This document shows, piece by piece, positions 15,713-24,891 of a stretch of 64,000 bases of DNA (positions within the stretch are counted from its first letter, which is position 1; every line of letters begins with the position of its first letter). Source of the DNA: Sellimonas catena (GTDB taxonomy: Bacteria; Bacillota; Clostridia; Lachnospirales; Lachnospiraceae); NCBI RefSeq assembly GCF_045063725.1, contig NZ_CP173695.1; one strand, written 5' to 3'. A program made the position numbers and the translations under genes. A model generated the notes under the pieces. It worked only from the letters and a program-made list of their open reading frames with translations. It was not told the DNA's origin and ran no database searches.

Positions 15713-17056
15713 ATGGAACAGGTCAGGATCAGACTGCCGGAAAAAGTGCAGTGGATCATCCGAAAGCTCAAAGAACAGGACTTTGACGCGTACGCAGTGG
15801 GCGGATGTGTCAGAGACTCGATACTGGGAAGGAAGCCGGAGGACTGGGATATCACAACGTCCGCAAAGCCGGAAGAGATCAAGCAGATCTTCCGGCGGAC
15901 GGTGGATACCGGAATCGAGCACGGCACAGTGACTGTTCTGGCAGAAAAAGAAGGATTTGAAGTAACGACATACCGGATTGATGGCGAGTACGAAGACGGA
16001 AGGCACCCAAAAGAAGTCTGGTTTACAGGAAAGCTTGCAGAAGACCTCAAGAGACGGGATTTTACGATCAATGCCATGGCATACAACGATGAAGACGGCC
16101 TTTGTGACCTGTTCGGAGGACAGGAGGATCTGCAAAAAGGGATCATCCGGTGCGTGGGAGATGCCCGTGAGCGGTTTACGGAGGATGCACTCCGGATTCT
16201 GCGGGCTGTCCGATTTTCAGCACAGCTTGGATTTTCCATGGAAGAGAAGACAAAGGAGGCAGCGGGCGCGCTTGCCGGAACCCTTGTCAAAATCAGCGCG
16301 GAGCGGATTCAGAGCGAGCTTGTAAAGCTTCTCGTGTCACCGCACCCGGAAGAGATGCTGACGGCGTGGGAACTTGGCATCACCAAAGTGATTCTTCCGG
16401 AATTTGACCGGATGATGGAGACAACACAGGAGACGCCGCACCATATGTATAACGTAGGCGTGCATACAGTGGAGGCATTAAAGCATATCCGCGCAGACCG
16501 GATTCTCCGCCTTTCCATGCTGTTCCATGACATGGGCAAGCCGGAATACAAGACGATGGATCCGGACGGAACTGCCCATTTCAAGAAACATGCCATCGGA
16601 AGCGAACGGATTTCAAAAGAGATCATGCGACGGCTGAAATTTGATAATGATACGATCCGGAAGGTGTCAAAACTTGTCTACTACCATGACTACCGGATGC
16701 CGCCGAACCGGAGACTGGTCCGCAGGGCGGTGAACAAGATCGGAAAAGATCTGTTCCCTTACTATCTGGAAATCCGGATGGCAGATACTCTGGCACAGAG
16801 CCTGTATCACAGAGAAGACAAGATTTCAGATATCGAAGGCGTTGCAAAGTGCTTCCAGGAGATTGTGGATGAGGGCGAATGTGTATCGCTGAAAGAACTC
16901 GCCGTGACAGGGAAAGATCTGATCGATGCCGGAATCAGTCCGGGACCGCAGATGGGAGAGATTTTGAATGCTCTTCTTGAAGAGGTGCTGGAAGATCCGG
17001 AGAAAAATCAAAAAGACTACCTGCTTACACGGGCGGCCAATATGAATCATTTATAG
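15713..17056 (+). CDS. cca: CCA tRNA nucleotidyltransferase with HD domain
   Basis: Adds or repairs the 3' CCA of tRNAs. The 447-residue product has the class II nucleotidyltransferase head: GGCVRDSILGRKPEDWDITT (residues 22-41) with the DxD metal site, the RRDFTINAMAY motif and ERFTEDALRILRAVRF. The C-terminal half contains an HD domain (MLFHDMGKPEYKT ... KLVYYHD) as in E. coli-like and clostridial CCA enzymes. It begins one base after the proS stop; ATG 15713 was chosen over upstream codons inside proS. Probably cotranscribed with proS. Confidence 0.92.
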   Translation: MEQVRIRLPEKVQWIIRKLKEQDFDAYAVGGCVRDSILGRKPEDWDITTSAKPEEIKQIFRRTVDTGIEHGTVTVLAEKEGFEVTTYRIDGEYEDGRHPKEVWFTGKLAEDLKRRDFTINAMAYNDEDGLCDLFGGQEDLQKGIIRCVGDARERFTEDALRILRAVRFSAQLGFSMEEKTKEAAGALAGTLVKISAERIQSELVKLLVSPHPEEMLTAWELGITKVILPEFDRMMETTQETPHHMYNVGVHTVEALKHIRADRILRLSMLFHDMGKPEYKTMDPDGTAHFKKHAIGSERISKEIMRRLKFDNDTIRKVSKLVYYHDYRMPPNRRLVRRAVNKIGKDLFPYYLEIRMADTLAQSLYHREDKISDIEGVAKCFQEIVDEGECVSLKELAVTGKDLIDAGISPGPQMGEILNALLEEVLEDPEKNQKDYLLTRAANMNHL

Positions 17057-17074
17057 TACAAAGATACAAAACAA

Positions 17075-17124
17075 AAAGACAGCCGTGATAGCTGGCGTAC
17101 ACCAGCATTATCACGGCTGTCTTT
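17075..17124 (+). terminator. Terminator after cca
   Basis: A 16-bp perfect stem (AAAGACAGCCGTGATA with TATCACGGCTGTCTTT) around a loop that itself folds (GCTGG/CCAGC). Confidence 0.85.
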
Positions 17125-17232
17125 ATGCAGTTTCCGCCCGCCATGCTGGAGGAGAATGATTGAACCGGTTCTATTTAATCCCCCGCATTCATAAGCTAGA
17201 AAGACGATTGAATCAGAAGGCAGGGGGCAGTT

Positions 17233-18234
17233 ATGGGTGATTATGATTTAGAGGTACTGGAACAATATCCGATACAAGTGGACAATGTCCGAAAAGTGAG
17301 GGGTGCCATCCTGTGTGAGACGGATCGGGGTCTGATGCTTTTGAAACAGGCGGCATTATCAAAGCCGCGCATTTTAGTTATGAATGAAATCCATAAAGCG
17401 ATGAAAAATCAGGAACATCTGAAGTGCGATGAGCTGATTCCGAATAAAGAAGGAGAGTTTCTGACAGTCTCTGAGGACGGGGTATCTTATTATCTGAAAG
17501 CGTGGTATCAGGGACGAGAGTGCGACGTCCGGAAACACTCGGAAATTCTGGAGTCGGCAAAGCTGCTGGCCAAAGTTCACAGGCTGATGGAATTTCCCCG
17601 GTGCAGGGAAGGATTCCGGGAACCGGATCTTGTGGATGAGTACCGCAGACATAACAGAGAACTGAAGAAAGTATGGAATTTTATCCGGAAAAAGACAATC
17701 AAAGGGGAGTTTGAAAGCAGATTCCTGGAATATTTTGAGGCTATGTACTGCGTGGCGGCCAGGGTGGAGCAGCGTCTTGAGGATTCGGCCTACCGGCAGC
17801 TGATGGAACAGAGCAGAGAAAAAGGAAGTTTTGTCCACGGAGAATACAATTACCACAATATTCTGATTGCTCCGGACGGCATGACAGTGGTGAACTTTGA
17901 ACATGTGGGCAGAGACATTCAGCCGTCGGATCTTTATTATTTTCTCCGGAAAGTTATGGAAAAGCATCAGTGGAATGAAAAACTCGGTGCGGAGATTCTG
18001 CGGGCATACTGTGCGGTCAATCCCCTCAGAGAAGAAGAAAAAGAATACATTGCGCTCCGGCTTTCCTATCCGGAGAAATTCTGGAAATGCGCCAACACGT
18101 ACTATAATTCCAACAAAGCATGGATTTCTTCCAAAAGTGTCGAAAAACTGCGGCTTTCCATTGAGCAGAACGAGGTAAAGAAGGCGTTTTTAGAACAGAT
18201 ATTTTCTTTCCATTTAGATAAGAGTGGTGTATAA
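17233..18234 (+). CDS. CotS-family spore coat protein kinase-like
   Basis: A 333-residue protein of the CotS/CotI spore-coat family, which has a degenerate aminoglycoside-phosphotransferase/kinase fold. The N-terminal YPIQVDNVRKVRGAILCETD strand pattern, the LLKQAALSKPRI segment, FVHGEYNYHNIL (HGDxxxxN-type catalytic loop, with E replacing D) and VVNFEHVGRDIQPSDLYYFL (DFE/DFD-type loop) are visible; the catalytic Asp residues are changed, suggesting a weak or non-kinase role. GGCAGGGGGCAG lies upstream. It fits the sporulating host. Confidence 0.8.
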   Translation: MGDYDLEVLEQYPIQVDNVRKVRGAILCETDRGLMLLKQAALSKPRILVMNEIHKAMKNQEHLKCDELIPNKEGEFLTVSEDGVSYYLKAWYQGRECDVRKHSEILESAKLLAKVHRLMEFPRCREGFREPDLVDEYRRHNRELKKVWNFIRKKTIKGEFESRFLEYFEAMYCVAARVEQRLEDSAYRQLMEQSREKGSFVHGEYNYHNILIAPDGMTVVNFEHVGRDIQPSDLYYFLRKVMEKHQWNEKLGAEILRAYCAVNPLREEEKEYIALRLSYPEKFWKCANTYYNSNKAWISSKSVEKLRLSIEQNEVKKAFLEQIFSFHLDKSGV

Positions 18235-18271
18235 TAGACAGCATAGAAGACCAATCAGGAGGTACAAAGAT

Positions 18272-20005
18272 ATGGGATATCGTGAAAAATACGATGAATG
18301 GTTGACAAGTACATACTTTGACGCTGAGACAAAAGCAGAGTTAAAAGAGATCGAATCCAATGAAAAAGAAATCGAAGACCGTTTTTATAAGGATCTGGAG
18401 TTCGGTACAGCAGGACTCCGCGGAGTCATCGGCGCAGGAACGAACCGTATGAATATCTATACGGTACGTAAGGCAACCCAGGGACTGGCAAACTACATCG
18501 CCGGAAAAGGTGCGCAGGCACAGGGCGTTGCGATTGCATACGATTCCAGACGGATGTCCCCGGAATTTGCGGATGAAGCAGCGCTCTGCCTTGCGGCAAA
18601 CGGAATCAAGGCTTATGTATTTGAAAGTCTCAGACCGACTCCGGAGCTTTCATTCGCGGTGAGAAAGTTAGGATGCATTGCCGGAATCAATATCACAGCA
18701 AGCCATAACCCGCCGGAATACAACGGATATAAAGTATACTGGGAGGACGGCGCGCAGATTACACCTCCTCACGACAAAGGTATCATGGACGAGGTAAAGG
18801 CAGTGACAGATTTTGCCACTGTTAAGACGATGGACAAAGAGGCTGCCAAAGAAGCAGGCCTTTACGAAGTCATCGGAGCGGCGATTGACGATGCTTATAT
18901 CGCGGAGCTGAAAAAACAGGTACTGCATCAGGATGCCATTGATCAGGTCGGCAAAGAGCTCAAGATCGTATATTCCCCTCTTCACGGTACAGGAAATATC
19001 CCTGCAAGAAGAGTATTAAAAGAGCTCGGATTTGAAAATGTATATGTAGTAAAAGAGCAGGAGCTGCCGGACGGCGAATTCCCGACGGTATCCTACCCGA
19101 ATCCGGAATCAGAAGAGGCATTTGAACTTGGACTGAAACTGGCAAAGGAAGTGGACGCAGATCTTGTTCTTGCGACAGATCCGGATGCTGACCGTCTTGG
19201 TGTTTATGTAAAAGATACGAAGTCCGGCGAGTATAAGGTGCTGACAGGAAATATGTCCGGATGCCTTCTTGCTGAATATGAGATCAGTCAGAGACAGGCG
19301 TTAAAAGGACTGCCGGAGGACGGCTGCCTGATCAAGACGATCGTTACGACCAATATGGCAGACGCCATTGCAAAGTCATACGGCCTCAGACTGATCGAAG
19401 TTCTGACAGGATTCAAGTACATCGGACAGCAGATTCTCGGATTTGAAACGACAGGAAAGGGCGAGTATGTATTCGGCTTTGAAGAAAGCTACGGATGTCT
19501 GATCGGAACCCATGCAAGAGATAAAGACGCGATTGTAGCAACCATGGCACTGTGCGAGGCAGCGGCTTACTATAAGACACAGGGCAAGACACTGTGGGAT
19601 GCCATGATCGATATGTATAACAAATACGGCTACTACAAGGACAGTATCCAGTCCATCACAATGAAAGGAATCGAAGGACTGGAAAAGATCCAGGCGATTC
19701 TTGAGACGCTGAGGAATAATCCTCCGGTCAAAGTGGGAGAATACCAGGTATTAAAAGCCCGTGATTACAACGCAGATACGATCAAAGATCTGGCAACAGG
19801 CGAAGTGACAGCAACAGGACTTCCGAAGTCCAATGTTCTCTACTACGATCTGACAGACGACGCATGGCTTTGCGTAAGACCATCCGGAACAGAGCCGAAA
19901 GTGAAGTTCTACTATGGCATCAAGGGCACTTCTCTTGAGGACGCAGATGCCAAGTCAGAGGCTCTTGGGAAAGCTGTTCTGGAAATGATCGACAATATGC
20001 TTTAA
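18272..20005 (+). CDS. Phosphoglucomutase / phosphomannomutase
   Basis: An alpha-D-phosphohexomutase, 577 residues, interconverting glucose-1-phosphate and glucose-6-phosphate and thus linking glycolysis with the glgCD pathway. Motifs in order: TASHNPPEYNGYK with the phosphorylated Ser (about 145), DPDADRLG metal loop (about 305), GFEESYGCL sugar loop, and RPSGTEPKVKFY phosphate loop near the C-terminus. ATG 18272 follows AGGAGG; the upstream codon at 18224 lies inside cotS. No signal peptide. Confidence 0.92.
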   Translation: MGYREKYDEWLTSTYFDAETKAELKEIESNEKEIEDRFYKDLEFGTAGLRGVIGAGTNRMNIYTVRKATQGLANYIAGKGAQAQGVAIAYDSRRMSPEFADEAALCLAANGIKAYVFESLRPTPELSFAVRKLGCIAGINITASHNPPEYNGYKVYWEDGAQITPPHDKGIMDEVKAVTDFATVKTMDKEAAKEAGLYEVIGAAIDDAYIAELKKQVLHQDAIDQVGKELKIVYSPLHGTGNIPARRVLKELGFENVYVVKEQELPDGEFPTVSYPNPESEEAFELGLKLAKEVDADLVLATDPDADRLGVYVKDTKSGEYKVLTGNMSGCLLAEYEISQRQALKGLPEDGCLIKTIVTTNMADAIAKSYGLRLIEVLTGFKYIGQQILGFETTGKGEYVFGFEESYGCLIGTHARDKDAIVATMALCEAAAYYKTQGKTLWDAMIDMYNKYGYYKDSIQSITMKGIEGLEKIQAILETLRNNPPVKVGEYQVLKARDYNADTIKDLATGEVTATGLPKSNVLYYDLTDDAWLCVRPSGTEPKVKFYYGIKGTSLEDADAKSEALGKAVLEMIDNML

Positions 20006-20062
20006 AATATCAGAAAACTTTGTGAAACCTGCGGAAAACAGGGGCGCAGCACTATAATTCAC

Positions 20063-20091
20063 TTGACAAATATACAAGAAACCGTTATAAC
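20063..20091 (+). promoter_or_regulatory. Promoter of the HU gene
   Basis: TTGACA (20063-20068), 17 nt, TATAAC (20086-20091), giving a leader of about 95 nt before the HU start. Confidence 0.75.
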
Positions 20092-20192
20092 TTTTAATGA
20101 AGATAACCCATAGAAATCAGGGGTTTTGAAAGTTAGATCATGACAGATCAGAAAGATACTTTTATAACGGGACAATAGGAGGATAAGTATTT

Positions 20193-20468
20193 ATGAACAA
20201 AACAGAATTAATCGCAGCAGTGGCAGAAAAGGCAGAAATTTCCAAAAAAGATTCTGAAAAAGCATTAAAAGCATTCATCGACGTTGTAACAGACGAGTTA
20301 AAAGCTGGCGGAAAGATCCAGTTAGTAGGATTTGGTACTTTTGAAGTAAGCGAAAGAGCAGCAAGAGAAGGAAGAAATCCTCAGACAGGAAAGACTATGA
20401 AGATCGAAGCTTGCAAAGCTCCTAAATTCAAAGCTGGAAAAGCATTAAAAGACGCAATCAACGCATAA
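20193..20468 (+). CDS. hup: DNA-binding protein HU
   Basis: A 91-residue histone-like HU, which wraps and bends DNA in the nucleoid. MNKTELIAAVAEKAEISKKD and the DNA-binding arm AAREGRNPQTGKTMKIEA, with GFGTFEV, are the family signature. AGGAGG lies 13 nt before the ATG. It has its own promoter and terminator and precedes rqcP-yabPQ-divIC, as in Bacillus. Confidence 0.96.
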   Translation: MNKTELIAAVAEKAEISKKDSEKALKAFIDVVTDELKAGGKIQLVGFGTFEVSERAAREGRNPQTGKTMKIEACKAPKFKAGKALKDAINA

Positions 20469-20484
20469 GATATTTATGAACGGA

Positions 20485-20514
20485 AATAGAGGGCTGTCAG
20501 GCCCTCTATTTTGT
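20485..20514 (+). terminator. Terminator after HU
   Basis: AATAGAGGGC-TGTCA-GGCCCTCTATTTTGTT hairpin. Confidence 0.85.
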
Positions 20515-20542
20515 TACTATATTAAAGATACAGGAGGCAGTT

Positions 20543-20782
20543 ATGAGACTGGACAAATTTTTAAAAGTTTCACGTCTGATCAAACGGCGCACCGTTGCAA
20601 ATGAAGCGTGCGACGCGGGCAGAGTTACGGTAAACGGCAAGCCGGCGAAGGCATCTACAAAGGTAAAAAAAGGTGACGTGATCGAGATTCAGTTCGGCAC
20701 GAAAGCAGTAAAGGCGGAAGTACTGGATATTCAGGATACGACGAAGAAGGAAGAGGCAAAAGAGCTTTTCCGTTATATTTAA
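20543..20782 (+). CDS. rqcP: S4-domain RNA-binding protein, RqcP/YabO type
   Basis: A 79-residue S4 protein (MRLDKFLKVSRLIKRRTVA, then GRVTVNGKPAKASTKVKKGD). RqcP works with RqcH in alanine tailing of peptides on stalled 50S subunits in Firmicutes. AGGAGG precedes the start. Synteny with yabP, yabQ and divIC matches the Bacillus yabO locus, supporting orthology over a heat-shock HslR role. Confidence 0.9.
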   Translation: MRLDKFLKVSRLIKRRTVANEACDAGRVTVNGKPAKASTKVKKGDVIEIQFGTKAVKAEVLDIQDTTKKEEAKELFRYI

Positions 20783-20881
20783 TTCAGAAAAGGAATAAAG
20801 GCGGGCGCGGATTCATAGTATATCTCAGAAGCACGTTGGAAGAAGCAGACAGGCTGACAACGAAAGAGAGGTTGAGAGAAG

Positions 20882-21196
20882 ATGATGATGAGCAGCAGTA
20901 TGATGAGCGTTACAGAAGAGGCACAGGTCCGGAAAGCACACAAACTGGTTGTCAATAACAGAAAGACAAGTCTTGTGACCGGAGTGCTGGATGTCCTGTC
21001 CTTTGATCTGAATGAGATTCTCCTGGAGACAGAACAGGGGATGATGATGGTGAAAGGGAGCGACCTCCATGTCAACCGGCTCAGTCTGGAAAAGGGAGAA
21101 GTCGACCTTTCCGGAAATATTGACAGCATTACATATTCAGATATGAAACAGACGACCAAACAGGGCGGAAAACTTCTTGCGCGCCTGTTCCATTAG
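20882..21196 (+). CDS. yabP: Sporulation protein YabP
   Basis: A 104-residue YabP/YqfC-family protein involved in spore coat/cortex formation. The central beta-rich sequence HKLVVNNRKTSLVTGVLDVL and VKGSDLHVNRLSLEKGEVDL are family-typical. The start is not certain: several ATG codons occur in the first 24 nt (MMMSSSMM) and ATG 20900 or 20903 are alternatives. It lies directly upstream of yabQ. Confidence 0.88.
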   Translation: MMMSSSMMSVTEEAQVRKAHKLVVNNRKTSLVTGVLDVLSFDLNEILLETEQGMMMVKGSDLHVNRLSLEKGEVDLSGNIDSITYSDMKQTTKQGGKLLARLFH

Positions 21197-21206
21197 GAGG
21201 CGGGCG

Positions 21207-21542
21207 ATGAGCAGGCTGGGAGTCGAGGCGGATGCATTTTTAAGAGCATTTTTTTCAGGGATGTTCCTCTGTGGGGTATATGAGGTGCTGCGTCTTTTCC
21301 GGAGGATTATCCGGCATCATTCTATTGTCGTTTCCGCCGAAGATTTTCTGTACTGGCTGTTTTGCGGATTCTATCTGTTTGGCGAAATCTTTCAGACAAG
21401 TTCCGGAGAAATCCGGTGGTACTTTATCGCGGGAACTGTGGCAGGAGCAGTCGCCTTTTTTGCGGTTTTGTCAAAAACCGGCAAGTTCTGCGGAAAGATT
21501 TTTGAGAAAAAAACTGGAAAACACGGAAAAAGAGTTGATTAA
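21207..21542 (+). CDS. yabQ: Spore cortex biosynthesis protein YabQ
   Basis: A 111-residue membrane protein needed for spore cortex formation in Bacillus. Several membrane helices are visible (about residues 10-30, 42-62, 70-90). ATG 21207 has AGGAGG 6 nt upstream and is preferred over ATG 21177, which lies inside yabP. Synteny with yabP and divIC supports the call; sequence similarity of YabQ is generally low. Confidence 0.85.
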   Translation: MSRLGVEADAFLRAFFSGMFLCGVYEVLRLFRRIIRHHSIVVSAEDFLYWLFCGFYLFGEIFQTSSGEIRWYFIAGTVAGAVAFFAVLSKTGKFCGKIFEKKTGKHGKRVD

Positions 21543-21607
21543 TCGTGGGAAAAAGGATACTATTATATGTATAACCTGGAACAACCTGAATCTACGGTGA
21601 GGTAAAG

Positions 21608-21934
21608 ATGAAGATTTTTAAGAAAAAAACACGCACGTCTCAGAAGGGACCGCGGTTTTCCAGATATAAAGGAAGCGTTGTATTTATATCCTGTATTCTG
21701 CTTGTGCTTACGGCGGTGACGACCGTGCACAGCATTTCGCTCGGAGCTGAACTGCAAGACAAAAATGCGCAGATCACAGAGCTGGAAAAAGAGAAGAAGG
21801 CAGAGAAGCAGCGCACAGAAGAGATCGAAGAGTACAAAGAATATGTAGGGACGGATGAGTACGTCGAAGATACGGCCAGAGACAAGCTCGGCATGGTAAA
21901 GGAGAATGAAATTCTCTTTAAAGCTGAGGAATAA
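21608..21934 (+). CDS. divIC: Septum formation initiator DivIC/FtsB family
   Basis: A 108-residue bitopic division protein: basic cytoplasmic start, one membrane helix (about residues 21-40), then a coiled coil (ELQDKNAQITELEKEKKAEK) and a conserved ending DTARDKLGMVKENEILFKAE. In the divisome it links FtsL and DivIB/FtsQ. GGTGAGG precedes the ATG. It is followed by a terminator. Confidence 0.92.
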   Translation: MKIFKKKTRTSQKGPRFSRYKGSVVFISCILLVLTAVTTVHSISLGAELQDKNAQITELEKEKKAEKQRTEEIEEYKEYVGTDEYVEDTARDKLGMVKENEILFKAEE

Positions 21935-21959
21935 TGATATGACATTGCACACAGAAGAT

Positions 21960-21997
21960 AGCTTTGGGAAAGACTGATTTCCCGAAGCTGTTTTTTA
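21960..21997 (+). terminator. Terminator after divIC
   Basis: AGCTTTGGGAAA-GACTGA-TTTCCCGAAGCT followed by GTTTTTT. Confidence 0.88.
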
Positions 21998-22048
21998 TTC
22001 TATTCAGGCAAAGTCTTTTCACGATACAGATATAAGAAGGGGCAGAAG

Positions 22049-23443
22049 ATGGAAAAGAAGAGTTGTATGATGAATCCTTATGTGGAGCAGATGGAGAAAT
22101 TCGGGAGATCGCTGGAGCATCTGGCGGATACGTTTTTCAGAATGGAAGAAAGGAAAGGGCAGTTTACCTCCGGCGAGGTGGAAGAAATGTTTTCCAGGGT
22201 ATCTGAGAACGTGTGCAGAAACTGTGAAAACCGGTCCTGGTGTCTGGGAGAAAACAGGGTGCGGACGCATCAGATGGTATATGAAATTTTAAAAACTGCG
22301 GATGAATACGGAGCGGAACTGAATATGGATCTGAAAAAGAGGCTTCAAAGATACTGTATCCTGGCGCCGCGGTTTCTGCGTGAGACGATGGAAACCTTTC
22401 AGGATGCCAAGCAGGCGATGTTCTGGACCAACCGTATTGTACAGAGCAGAGAAGGATGCGCGGTGGAACTGGACGCCTTTGCGCGACTGATCCGGCATGC
22501 GACAAGGGAGCTGGACGCGAGCATTTTTTCGGATGAGCGTCTGGAAAAGCGGATCAGGACAAAGCTGAAAAACGAGAATATGCGGATACTGAGCATGGTC
22601 TTTTTGATGACACCGCAGGGAAGATATGAAATCCATCTGACCGCAAAGGCGGGGAAAGGACAGTGCGTCAGCACGAAAGAACTGGCACGGGTGCTGTCGG
22701 CCTGCACCGGACGGATCATGGAGCCGGCAAAAGACGAGAGAAGATCGCTGGGGCAGGAGTATGCGACCATTGTTTTCCTGGAGATGCAGCACTACTATAC
22801 GCTTCAGGGAGTGGCAAAGATCGGAAAGGGGTGCGCGGATATTTCCGGGGACAGCTTTTCCATGATGGAGCTTCCGGCAGGAAAACAGGGAGCGGTTCTT
22901 TCTGACGGCATGGGTTCCGGAGAGGAGGCATACCGGGAGAGCGCCATGGTAGTGGATATGCTGGAGGAACTTCTGGAGGCGGGATTTCCGGCGCGGACAG
23001 CTCTGGAGATGATGAATACGGCGCTGGTGATCGGCCGGGAGGAGATCCGTTTTTCCACCATTGACATCAGTATTTTCGATTTGTATGAGGGGACTGTGGA
23101 TATTTTAAAAGCAGGGGCGTCCACAACTTTTATCCGCCATCAAAATGGAGTGGAGAGGGTCTGCTCTACCAATCTTCCCCTCGGGGTGATTCAGGATCTG
23201 GAAATCCAGAGCGTACATAAGCATTTGCAGAGCGGGGATTTCGTCATTATGATTACAGACGGCATCATGGATGCGCTTCCGGTAGGGGAGCAGGAATTTC
23301 TTCTGGACACTATCATCCGAGGAACAAGCCTGAACAACCCGAAAGAAATGGCGCACCACATCCTGGAACAGGTGCTGGAGTGGACGGGGGAAGAGCCGAT
23401 GGACGACATGACCGTGCTGGTTGTGGGAATCTGGAGAATATAA
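22049..23443 (+). CDS. spoIIE: SpoIIE-type PP2C phosphatase without the membrane domain
   Basis: SpoIIE dephosphorylates SpoIIAA to activate sigma-F in the forespore. The 464 residues cover the regulatory region (with the CRNCENRSWC Cys cluster at about residues 53-63) and the C-terminal PP2C domain: GDSFSMME, LSDGMGSGEEA (about 290) and ITDGIMDAL with metal-binding Asp residues. Bacillus SpoIIE is about 830 residues with ten N-terminal membrane helices; here none are encoded and the upstream 114 nt hold a terminator, so the loss is not a late start. Position between divIC and tilS identifies it as the spoIIE orthologue. Confidence 0.85.
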   Translation: MEKKSCMMNPYVEQMEKFGRSLEHLADTFFRMEERKGQFTSGEVEEMFSRVSENVCRNCENRSWCLGENRVRTHQMVYEILKTADEYGAELNMDLKKRLQRYCILAPRFLRETMETFQDAKQAMFWTNRIVQSREGCAVELDAFARLIRHATRELDASIFSDERLEKRIRTKLKNENMRILSMVFLMTPQGRYEIHLTAKAGKGQCVSTKELARVLSACTGRIMEPAKDERRSLGQEYATIVFLEMQHYYTLQGVAKIGKGCADISGDSFSMMELPAGKQGAVLSDGMGSGEEAYRESAMVVDMLEELLEAGFPARTALEMMNTALVIGREEIRFSTIDISIFDLYEGTVDILKAGASTTFIRHQNGVERVCSTNLPLGVIQDLEIQSVHKHLQSGDFVIMITDGIMDALPVGEQEFLLDTIIRGTSLNNPKEMAHHILEQVLEWTGEEPMDDMTVLVVGIWRI

Positions 23444-23502
23444 CTTGCTTTTTACGGAATTATTATATAAGATGAAGAAAAAGAGATACAGGAGAAAACG
23501 AC

Positions 23503-24891
23503 GTGGCTGAAGAGAAAAAACGGGAAGGATTGCAGAAAAAAGTGGAATCCTATCTAAGACGATGGAATATGATAGAGCGAGGGGAACATATAGTTGCAGG
23601 TATATCCGGAGGAGCTGATTCGGTATGCCTGCTTTTTGTACTTTTGAGCCTGCAAAAGACAATGGGAATCCGGGTCACGGCGGTTCACGTCAATCACATG
23701 CTGCGGGGAGAGGCGGCCGACGCGGACGAACGGTTTGTGGAAGAACTATGCAGGCAGCAGAACGTCCCATGCCGTGTGTTCCGGATTGATGTGGCAAAAG
23801 AGGCGGAAAAGAGAAAATGCTCCCAGGAGGAGGCGGGCCGGGAAGTCCGCCGGGAAGCCATGCGAAAGGTGATGGTGGAAGAGCATGCGGACAAAATCGC
23901 GTTTGCCCACCATCAGGACGATAACGCGGAGACTGTCATTATGAATCTCTGCAGGGGAAGCCGGGTAAAGGGGATGCGGGGGATTCTCCCGGTCTCCGGG
24001 GAACTGATTCATCCCCTCCTCTGCGTGGGAAAGGCAGAAATCGAGGCGGCGCTGAAAGAGCAGGGGATTCCGTGGAGAATCGACGCGACCAACCTGGAGG
24101 ATGCTTACACAAGAAACCGGATCCGCAACAGAGTCATGAAAGAACTAAATGAGATCAATCCGGGAACGGCAGAACATATTTCCAGAATGGCGGAAAAAAT
24201 GTCTGAGTTGTGGGAATATATGGAAGCCGAAACGGGAACATATATTAAAGAATGTGTGAAGGAAACAGACGGCGGAAAGCTCATCCGGAAAGCGGAACTG
24301 GAAAGAGTTCCGAAGGTGTTCCGGGAGGAAGTTATCCGTTCTGTACTCTGCGAGGTGTGCGCAGGTGAAAAAAATCTGCGGGCGGTTCATGTGCAGGATA
24401 TCCACGGGCTTATAGAAAAACAGCCGGGGAGAAGCATATCACTTCCTTACGGAGTCAGAGCACTTCGGACATACGAAGGAGTATTGATACAGAAAAAAGA
24501 GAAGATGGGAGAACAGCTGGAGAAAAAACCGGAAATCGGGTTTAAAATGCAGGTCTTTGACCGCCGGGAGGGCGAAAAGTGGCCAGATACCCCCTACACG
24601 AAATGGTTTGATTATGATATAATAAAAGGCAGACTTGTCATGCGGACACGCCGGGAGGGTGACTACATTACGGTCACCGCAGACGGAAAGCGTCAGACTT
24701 TAAAGAAATTTTTTATTAATCAGAAGGTTCCGGCCGGCAAACGAGATGAAATTCCGCTGATTGCAGACGGGAATGAGATCGTCTGGATCGTCGGGTACCG
24801 GCAGAATAAAGCGTATCAGATTACGGAAAGAACAGTAAAAATAGTACAAATAGAGATTTACGGAGGAGAAAAAAATGGCAGAGACAATTAA
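23503..24891 (+). CDS. tilS: tRNA(Ile)-lysidine synthetase
   Basis: Converts C34 of tRNA-Ile(CAU) to lysidine so that it reads AUA. 462 residues. The PP-loop GISGGADSVCLLFVL lies at about 32-46, HVNHMLRG near 65, and FAHHQDDNAET at about 140; the C-terminal TilS domain includes RREGDYITVTADGKRQTLKK. GTG 23503 is the start, with AGGAG upstream. It overlaps hpt by 17 nt, the tilS-hpt-ftsH order of Bacillus. Confidence 0.93.
   Translation: MAEEKKREGLQKKVESYLRRWNMIERGEHIVAGISGGADSVCLLFVLLSLQKTMGIRVTAVHVNHMLRGEAADADERFVEELCRQQNVPCRVFRIDVAKEAEKRKCSQEEAGREVRREAMRKVMVEEHADKIAFAHHQDDNAETVIMNLCRGSRVKGMRGILPVSGELIHPLLCVGKAEIEAALKEQGIPWRIDATNLEDAYTRNRIRNRVMKELNEINPGTAEHISRMAEKMSELWEYMEAETGTYIKECVKETDGGKLIRKAELERVPKVFREEVIRSVLCEVCAGEKNLRAVHVQDIHGLIEKQPGRSISLPYGVRALRTYEGVLIQKKEKMGEQLEKKPEIGFKMQVFDRREGEKWPDTPYTKWFDYDIIKGRLVMRTRREGDYITVTADGKRQTLKKFFINQKVPAGKRDEIPLIADGNEIVWIVGYRQNKAYQITERTVKIVQIEIYGGEKNGRDN

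Noticed and set aside
15232..16290. A 352-codon minus-strand frame across proS and cca
   Set aside because: Ser/Arg/Cys-rich antisense translation with no ribosome site; both plus-strand genes are unmistakable.
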